A DNA stretch of 33,582 nt, taken from positions 1-33,582 of IMG/VR virus record IMGVR_UViG_3300030331_001121, one strand, 5' to 3'. Of this stretch, positions 28,701-33,582 are shown piece by piece. This stretch comes from a virus. The notes under the pieces are model-generated. The model did no database searches. It was not told the DNA's origin and saw only the letters and a list, made by a program, of their open reading frames with translations. The number at the start of each line of letters is the position of its first letter. The stretch's first letter is position 1. The position numbers were made by a program, and so were the translations under genes.

Positions 28701-30218
28701 TTCGTATTGTGTTTTTCCAGGATCTCTTTGTGTATTCCTAACATAAGTTTTCATTTCTCGAAGAGCATCTTGATAAACTTTGGAATCAAAATCTAAGTTG
28801 TCATAGAACTTATCTGGCCTGTCATACATCTCAAACCTACGACGTAAGTATCCACCGACCTCATCTCTGTTTCTTTTTATAGTATTAAGGGCGGCAACCA
28901 ACGGAGTGCCTGTAACCCCTTCGGTTCTTTTTTCTAACTCTAATATAAACTTGTCTTGAAACTCTTGGTCCAATCTAAGCATACGCTCGGCAGCTTTCTT
29001 TGCTCCCTTGTTCAAACCCTCAAGACTCTCTGCGTTTCCATTTATAAGATAATTGTACAGCTTTTCTTTAACTTCTTTTCTTTTACGTCTACGCATGGCA
29101 GGAACTTTAGATATTCTAAAAAATTCTCCTGTCGCTTTTTCAAAAGCTTTATAGTACTGGAAAGCCTCGCGCTCTGCTGTGTCTCTCACAGCTTTTACAT
29201 CGAATGCCTCTTCCATAATATCTGCATCTGCCAAAGCAGTTGGGTTAAACCACTCTTTGAATTTCTGTTTGCTTGGTTTAATTCCAGGAGCCTTATCAAG
29301 TAATCGGTTAGCCGCACCAAAATACTTTTGCGCTCCCTGGCCTAGCGTTGACAAACCCTCACTAACAAACGGTAAAGCCCCAAGTTCTCGAGCACCTGCA
29401 CCCACCACAGGCAAAACCAGATCTACAAATCCACTGGCTAAACCTCCTTCGATGCCTCTTCGATATTTATTTTTGAGTCTATTGTATGCTAGTTCAGACC
29501 CACTCATCTGTGTTGTATCAGTTGTTTTAAGTGCATCAGGCATAAAATCAAAAGCATCTGATATAGTAGGTCTACCGTCTGGTGTAACAAAAGCCTCGTA
29601 TCCTGCTGTAGCTAAGGCAGTAGATCCGATTAACTTTGCTCGACTGTCTAATAAATTTTTACCTGTTTTAGATTTGCCAAACTTTTCTGCTGACTTAAAG
29701 AACTTGCTTTTGGCAGGAGCTTTTACTTTGGCTGTGCCACGGGCCACGGAACTAGCACGACCTAACCATCCAGCTATGGGAATAAAACCTAGACCAAAAG
29801 ACAAAAGTTCTTCTGTGATTTCTCCACCCGTGGTTCGAGGATCAAGGTCATTCTCTCTTCTAAACTCGTTGAAGAAATCGCTAGTTGGTCTTGAGTATTC
29901 TGTACCAAACGCAATGTCTGATGCGGCTGCACCAAACTCTGCTATACCTTGCGCCACTGTGACAGGTGCAGCTTTGAACCCTCGACCAATGTCCGTGAGC
30001 CGAGACTCTTCGAAGGGTGCCAGTGTAGCTAAAGCTTCTGCTTTGATTTCTTTTGCAAGTTCTACGTCCCCTGCATCATAAGCGGATAAGGCTTGCTTCT
30101 CCAAAAGTTCGTATTGTTGTGTAGCTAAAGCTTCTTTCTTTAAACGTTTAGCCCCTTCTATATCCCCTCTATCATAAGCAGATAAGGCTGCTGATTCTAA
30201 CTCTGAGAATGTAGGCAT
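25713..30218 (-). CDS. Very large late protein, possible internal/ejection protein
   Basis: At 1501 residues this is the longest product here. The N-terminus holds two copies of a helical repeat of about 31 residues: LSAYDRGDIEGAKRLKKEAL and LSAYDAGDVELAKEIKAEAL. Residues about 85-300 have Ala/Gly-rich amphipathic segments (GFIPIAGWLGRASSVARG). The middle is helical and charged. Around residues 700-800 there is YVTPEVKQAL, then AIAIGALLKGQAQRMTIVPN and ISQARNISGNVIAVA, a pattern I recall from giant polyvalent phage proteins. The last 350 residues are basic and ALA/ARG-rich (LAERRADRARRIAEA). No lysozyme or transglycosylase motif was found. Large size, amphipathic segments and position among virion-type genes suggest an internal or DNA-ejection protein; this is inference. 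The ATG at 30218 has only a weak ribosome site. Confidence 0.8.
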   Translation of the reverse strand: MPTFSELESAALSAYDRGDIEGAKRLKKEALATQQYELLEKQALSAYDAGDVELAKEIKAEALATLAPFEESRLTDIGRGFKAAPVTVAQGIAEFGAAASDIAFGTEYSRPTSDFFNEFRRENDLDPRTTGGEITEELLSFGLGFIPIAGWLGRASSVARGTAKVKAPAKSKFFKSAEKFGKSKTGKNLLDSRAKLIGSTALATAGYEAFVTPDGRPTISDAFDFMPDALKTTDTTQMSGSELAYNRLKNKYRRGIEGGLASGFVDLVLPVVGAGARELGALPFVSEGLSTLGQGAQKYFGAANRLLDKAPGIKPSKQKFKEWFNPTALADADIMEEAFDVKAVRDTAEREAFQYYKAFEKATGEFFRISKVPAMRRRKRKEVKEKLYNYLINGNAESLEGLNKGAKKAAERMLRLDQEFQDKFILELEKRTEGVTGTPLVAALNTIKRNRDEVGGYLRRRFEMYDRPDKFYDNLDFDSKVYQDALREMKTYVRNTQRDPGKTQYEELFGEGTYQGALTDAEADAFAERKLLSYLKLDLAEGVIDPKSALELRKSALKEVNNVVLPGRVVSLVDNMLIERVEELNKLPKTLELMGEIKDPQTAFIRTISDLAQTTAGLKFYEGVAKDISEGGFSVAASTAFNMLNRGQRPAIVRAPKAEPNFSTTVGGDERRIIYDPETLEFADTEAANIEGLVIPKAELSFLKRLQAENYVKLEPDKTGESFFGGAYADLSDMYVTPEVKQALTTPARMGLDELGQAIAIGALLKGQAQRMTIVPNIISQARNISGNVIAVANNGNFTKDSDFIDAFRVVAANVDLMDDEAVRKYSRELGALGVMDTSLVTSALRDFKEMAQDFQVAGRLQTAVDKSTSVIPFMQQLESFYSDSDSFFKMMSVFAEQAKVTNALGKANLDINNLPPNVFPELQKVFVEQGIAKRGASLALEQSPANFLLTMSGDIVKDTMPVYSRVGKAIRRLDAIPVFGNFTSFASENIRNSANTLARGIKEMSFKIDPNTASGRALINSIGEENAKILERRIHGIGTNRLTSYVATSAILPAAMTKASMLATGTTEQEMNAALTLTADFYDGHQMIVLDNDKRGNISMGDLSFIFPHAFVLDPARAALRTYFEQGELGKGEAEQILNSSWSAIEGYAEPFLSESLIYERVRDVLPQSWIGRDGETQTGSRVYASADDFGTKLQKSFTHIAGTYIPGYGRMFQEERSGKFQEGRLLRALKDQGGTRGQEYTVNEELARVVTGLTPINVNTRTDFEFQGGEYLPLRSSAKGSANREIKRADATIPEVIEGWSTYLDNLYREQSRLYYKIEAARAMGASDASIRKGLVKSGMGGAEINVIMRGQFWPGLASRELIIEVKSEMRSEDKKYLIKERPWAELNRLSNERRFEKLQPLVAKEERDARLAERRADRARRIAEATPVITTPEVEQPQAEVSFPQTITTPVRNTLAQVRNTAGNLTEGFVERAQTIAPSVFGDPASQSANLEIQRRSD

Positions 30219-30230
30219 CGTTAATCTACT

Positions 30231-31895
30231 CTATGTAATATCATCTAAAGTTCTTTTGTCATCTTCGGCTGGTGCTCTAGGAAACCCGGTTTCTTCGAAA
30301 AATTTATCAGCGTTTTCTTTTCCTATTTGATTTTCAAACGCCTTTATTCTTTCAGATGTAGATTTATCTGAAAGTTCTCCTCCCGGATCTGGTGATATAA
30401 CTATTGATTTGTACAAAGATAATGCGGCCCTGCCATCTGATGTTTCCAAGTAATCCTTAGATCTAGCTGATGCTTGAATGTTTGCAACCGTCTCTCTTCC
30501 TTCTAATTCTTTACGGAGTCTTTCGTCTGCAAAGAACTGTTCAAGAGCCAACATATTGATCTTATCTTTTCTTGCCTGACGTGTGGCTCTGTCTTCTCTC
30601 GCCATCTTCGTACCTTCAAGCAGACCATTGGCTATGTTGGTCAGGGCATTTGGGTCCTCACCAGCAGCAATAGCAAACCCTATCATGGCTAGTGTATGCC
30701 ACTTCTCTTCATTTAGATCTCTGTCTTCTCCAAGGATATCGTTAAACTTTGTTTGGTATTGAGCTATCGCAGTCTGGGAATCTACATTTGGACCAAAAAT
30801 TTTCTCCCTAATTCCTTCAACTTTTTTTTCTGGAGTTTTATCACTTGTGGCTATCTCTTCCAACGCTGCTATGGTGTCGTCTTCGCCCGGAGTAAAACCT
30901 CTTTCACCGGGTTTGTCTAAATCCGCATCCGCATCATCTGCAATTTCTACCTCTTTAGTTTTTTTAGTTTTCTTTTTTTCTTCTTTTTCTTTGTCATCGC
31001 CAAAACCAAAGAAACCTTTGATTGCTTTCACACCTGGAGAAACATAATAAGGTGTGTTTGTTGCTGTTTCTACTTTATCTGTGTCTGTGCTTGTACTTTT
31101 ATTGGCAGCAGCAGTAGACATATCTGAGTCCAACGGAGAGGCTACAAATCTTTGATTTATTCTATCTGCTGTTTCTGTTGATACAGGTCTGTTTCCATAG
31201 TCAATGCCCCCAGCCCTGAGAACATTTGTTGCATCTATGCCCAACCTGTACAAATCATCCATAAGAGTACCGGGTTTATCCTCAATTTTGCTAGAGTCAG
31301 GTAGTTGTCCGCTTTTAACCATGGCTTCGGTACGAGTCATGGGTTTGAGATCTTCTCTGTCACCATAAATCTCATCCATTGAGACAAAATCAAAACGTTT
31401 GTCAGGAGCACCCATGTCAAGCAATTGTTGATCCAACTCAGCAGCTGTGGGCGTGTAATTTTCATCCCCGGTTACCCTAACAGTATTAGGCTTGCTTTGT
31501 AACTGTTCGTTAAGAACAGGAGTGGTATCTAATTTAGGTATGTCTGTTTCTTCAATTGGTTGAGAAATAGATGTATTGGTTACATCAGGTAATCTTTGTA
31601 ACATCTGAAGAAACTTTTGGTTGCTTGCGTTGTTAGGATCAATTCTTGTGCCTGTAGAAACCAAAATAGCACTGCCATCAGAATACAAATCGTACAACGT
31701 GCCGCCTTTTGGATCTCCCATTATTACAGTTTTGGTTTTAAACGGAACAAAACCTGGAACAGTGGCTGGACCACCAGTTTGAAACCTCTGCGCCGTTTGC
31801 ATAAGTTCTGGAGAGGATGCAAGTATGCCACCCATGTTTGCCAGCTTGCGCCGAGCATCTCGATTAACAAACATCTTACGGTTGAGTACGTTCAT
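30231..31895 (-). CDS. Late protein, 554 residues, unknown
   Basis: The start at 31895 has a strong GGAGGAGG site and shares the junction with the previous gene. The opening MNVLNRKMFVNRDARRKLAN and MGGILASSPELMQTAQRFQT with a following GG is a conserved head I remember from uncultured marine phage proteins. The middle is acidic and disordered with a Lys-rich block (KEKEEKKKTKKTKEVE, about residue 300). The last 180 residues are helical (WHTLAMIGFAIAAGEDPNAL, ALEQFFADERLRKELEGRE). A structural or scaffold-like role is suggested by its neighbours and composition only. Twelve bases separate it from the 1501-residue protein gene. Confidence 0.78.
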   Translation of the reverse strand: MNVLNRKMFVNRDARRKLANMGGILASSPELMQTAQRFQTGGPATVPGFVPFKTKTVIMGDPKGGTLYDLYSDGSAILVSTGTRIDPNNASNQKFLQMLQRLPDVTNTSISQPIEETDIPKLDTTPVLNEQLQSKPNTVRVTGDENYTPTAAELDQQLLDMGAPDKRFDFVSMDEIYGDREDLKPMTRTEAMVKSGQLPDSSKIEDKPGTLMDDLYRLGIDATNVLRAGGIDYGNRPVSTETADRINQRFVASPLDSDMSTAAANKSTSTDTDKVETATNTPYYVSPGVKAIKGFFGFGDDKEKEEKKKTKKTKEVEIADDADADLDKPGERGFTPGEDDTIAALEEIATSDKTPEKKVEGIREKIFGPNVDSQTAIAQYQTKFNDILGEDRDLNEEKWHTLAMIGFAIAAGEDPNALTNIANGLLEGTKMAREDRATRQARKDKINMLALEQFFADERLRKELEGRETVANIQASARSKDYLETSDGRAALSLYKSIVISPDPGGELSDKSTSERIKAFENQIGKENADKFFEETGFPRAPAEDDKRTLDDIT

Positions 31896-31897
31896 CG

Positions 31898-32758
31898 TTA
31901 CCCTCCTCCAAACCCAAATCCGGGCATCTGCCCTAGACTATACAACCCTCCGGCAAGTCCAGCAGCCTGTGACAGGAAGCTAGGATCTGACTTCTGTTGA
32001 TCCAAGAACTTAGTTTGACCCGTAGGCATTCCTTGAAATACGTCTGAGTAGAAACCAAGCTGTTGGAAAGGCTGCATAACATTTTGGTATTGTGTCTGAC
32101 GTGCTGCATCCAGTTCTGATTGACGCTGCTGCTGCTCTTGTCCGCCAATGGACATAAGTGTATTAAGATCGTTAATGTTAAGACCTTGAAACGCCTCGCC
32201 GAGTTTAGCTTGTTGCATACCCAAGCTACCCAGACCTCGTGCCGCTGCATCCGCTCTGTTAAATTGTTGTTGTTGCGCCTGACTAAAAGCTTGCGCCTGT
32301 GCTTGTGCCAAAGCCGAAGCTCGATTCCTGTCTATCTCACGTTTCGCTATCTCGGCTCTAGATCCTCCAAAAGCAGAAGGACCGCCCGGTTGTCCGACAG
32401 CGGCAAGTCCAGCATCTCTAGCTTGAATATCATAGGCACGGTTTATCTCATCGGAAACTGCCTGTTGATACGGATTCATAAACGCCATTGCTGCGTTCGG
32501 ATCTAATAGGCTTTGGGTTGCTGCAATCCCTGCACTTGTTGCTTTCTCTCCTGCCTGTAGCATAGGCATATACGCACCCACACCTTGGGTGGCTAAACTG
32601 GTAGCTTGTTGTTGTAAGGGTGTGCGACCAGCAACCTGATATGCTGGAAGTGTATAAGCCTGTTTACCTAGAGCCTGTGCACGGTCTAGGATTTCTTTCA
32701 TATATTTTCGTTGATACTCGGGTAAGTCCGTAATACTTGTTTGTGTGAGTTCTGACAT
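31898..32758 (-). CDS. Gln/Ala-rich late protein, probable virion component
   Basis: The 286 residues begin MSELTQTSITDLPEYQRKYM, with AAGGG upstream. The N-terminal third is helical. It contains MNPYQQAVSDEINRAYDIQA and GPSAFGGSRAEIAKREIDRN (about 93-143), phrases common to a family of phage virion proteins that I recall from podoviruses. A long Gln/Ala coiled region (AQAQAQAFSQAQQQQFNRAD) and a Gly/Phe-rich C-terminus (GQMPGFGFGGG) follow. Such proteins often accompany ejection or tail-fibre machinery. Function here is inferred from composition and operon position. Confidence 0.78.
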   Translation of the reverse strand: MSELTQTSITDLPEYQRKYMKEILDRAQALGKQAYTLPAYQVAGRTPLQQQATSLATQGVGAYMPMLQAGEKATSAGIAATQSLLDPNAAMAFMNPYQQAVSDEINRAYDIQARDAGLAAVGQPGGPSAFGGSRAEIAKREIDRNRASALAQAQAQAFSQAQQQQFNRADAAARGLGSLGMQQAKLGEAFQGLNINDLNTLMSIGGQEQQQRQSELDAARQTQYQNVMQPFQQLGFYSDVFQGMPTGQTKFLDQQKSDPSFLSQAAGLAGGLYSLGQMPGFGFGGG

Positions 32759-32762
32759 GCTC

Positions 32763-33383
32763 TTACCCTTCTTTCAGTTTTTGTACTTCAGCAAACATCT
32801 TGGCTGCTTCCGCACCGCGACTGCCATTAGCTGCTCCGCCTAACCGCATACCCGCTCTTTCCATATTACCATCTGGATCTAGTCCAGCCAAATCTTTTCC
32901 TGATAAAATAACTTCACCATTAGATACCAATATCTCTTCTACCTTTTGACCGTTCTGCATAATACCACCAGGTATTGAGTCACTGGTCACGGTCCCAGGA
33001 CCTTGGATCAAGCCCCCAATACCAGACTCCGCTTGTCCACCTAATGCTAAACCTTGATACAACACAGGTTGACCACCATGTTTTTTCATAAACTCTCTGT
33101 CATAAGCATCTCTAGCTGCTGCTGTATCAAAGTGAGGGGAAATACCTGTTTCAGGATCAGTAAACCTAGACTTAAATAAATTATCTAAAGCATCCTCAGC
33201 CGTTGGTGGACCTTCGTTTAGTTTTTTAAAACGTTCTTTAGCATCCTCATTACCGTCATCTTTGTTAAAAAGTTTTTCTCCAGCTATGGCACCAAGTCCA
33301 CCACCAAGCAAACCACCTAACATACCCGCACCAGGAAATAGTGCGTTGCCAGCTAGTGCTCCAAGAATACCCATTATTGACAT
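32763..33383 (-). CDS. Late protein with Gly-rich hydrophobic N-terminus
   Basis: The 206 residues start with a Gly/Leu/Ala stretch (MSIMGILGALAGNALFPGAG, MLGGLLGGGLGAIAGEKLF) that could insert in a membrane like a glycine zipper. An acidic linker follows. The C-terminal half holds IQGPGTVTSDSIPGGIMQNG and VEEILVSNGEVILSGKDLAG, a motif frequent in phage virion proteins (usually GPGTGTSDSIP...GEFV). The glycine zipper is compatible with a channel-forming ejection protein or, less likely, a holin. The ATG shares a base with the TAA of the preceding gene. Confidence 0.75.
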   Translation of the reverse strand: MSIMGILGALAGNALFPGAGMLGGLLGGGLGAIAGEKLFNKDDGNEDAKERFKKLNEGPPTAEDALDNLFKSRFTDPETGISPHFDTAAARDAYDREFMKKHGGQPVLYQGLALGGQAESGIGGLIQGPGTVTSDSIPGGIMQNGQKVEEILVSNGEVILSGKDLAGLDPDGNMERAGMRLGGAANGSRGAEAAKMFAEVQKLKEG

Positions 33384-33582
33384 TACGAGTCACCCTTAAT
33401 TTGTTCAGGCATTGTTACTACAATAGTTGTACTTCGTTTTTCGCTTCCTGTCCACGACTCACCACAATCAGGACATTTACCGTCTGGGTAAGAAGCAATC
33501 TCCTCTGGTGTGTCCACTTCGTTACCGCAGCTTACACATTCTACTATATCAGAACTTGTGGAAGGTCGCCACTGACTACCGT
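33383..33582 (-). CDS. Zinc-ribbon protein, 5' end cut by the window edge
   Basis: A minus-strand frame is open from the right edge to a TAA at 33385-33383, giving at least 66 codons; the start lies outside. The visible part reads IVECVSCGNEVDTPEEI, then GKCPDCGESWTG, two C-x2-C knuckles 21 residues apart, a typical zinc ribbon, and ends in STTIVVTMPEQIKGDS. It is upstream in the same leftward operon as the virion-type genes. The TAATG junction couples it to the following gene. Function unknown. Confidence 0.7.
   Translation of the reverse strand, partial: GSQWRPSTSSDIVECVSCGNEVDTPEEIASYPDGKCPDCGESWTGSEKRSTTIVVTMPEQIKGDS

Noticed and set aside
29179-30081. Plus-strand frame of 300 codons opposite the 1501-residue gene
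   Set aside because: Ser/Pro/Ala-rich antisense artefact of a helical protein gene without a ribosome site.

Overview
This window reads as the larger part of a tailed double-stranded DNA phage genome. It has a portal gene cut by the left edge, a complete large terminase, a small terminase, a family A DNA polymerase, an archaeo-eukaryotic-type primase, two helicases and many tiny tightly coupled genes. Base composition is moderate, ribosome sites are bacterial (AGGAGG-like) and start codons are ATG, GTG or TTG. Several proteins resemble ones I associate with uncultured marine phages of alphaproteobacteria. That host guess is recollection and inference. No integrase, CI-like repressor, tRNA, lysis cassette, capsid or tail gene was recognised inside the window.

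Layout. From 1 to 7556 the minus strand carries a late block, read leftward: a large protein with a polyvalent-type domain, a Pro/Lys-rich protein, TerL, then portal running off the edge. From 7557 to 8486 lies a 930-base divergent control region with no credible gene, packed with inverted repeats. It includes a 125-base hairpin and a branched structure that looks like an RNA three-way junction. From 8487 to 16632 the plus strand carries early genes, mostly very small and overlapping. They are interrupted by a minus-strand pair (small terminase plus a VRR-NUC-like nuclease, 10662-11601) and by a candidate origin or operator array of seven TGTCCTC-type boxes beside an AT-rich stretch (11689-11849). 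From 16785 to 18436 a minus-strand pair encodes an SNF2-type helicase and a small protein. From 18509 to 25716 the plus strand carries the replication module: a coiled-coil protein, a putative ssDNA-binding protein, primase, an AlpA-like regulator, a UvrD-like helicase, a zinc-ribbon peptide, a DUF6378-like protein, DNA polymerase A and a small protein. From 25713 to the right edge the minus strand again carries late-type genes: a 1501-residue protein, three further virion-type proteins and a cut-off zinc-ribbon gene.

How it fits together. Late genes at both ends point leftward. On a circular or permuted map they could be one late transcription block, starting in the 7557-8486 control region and ending at 25713, where it meets the replication operon tail to tail on a shared CTAG. 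The missing capsid and tail genes would then lie outside the window. The early block probably supplies regulators (winged-helix, ribbon-helix-helix and AlpA-like proteins) and host-takeover peptides. The replisome seems to rest on an AEP-type primase, PolA with Leu at the position equivalent to E. coli 762, and SF1/SF2 helicases, with no DnaB seen. Two replication proteins, and the first early gene, end in SSB-like acidic Ile-Pro-aromatic tips.
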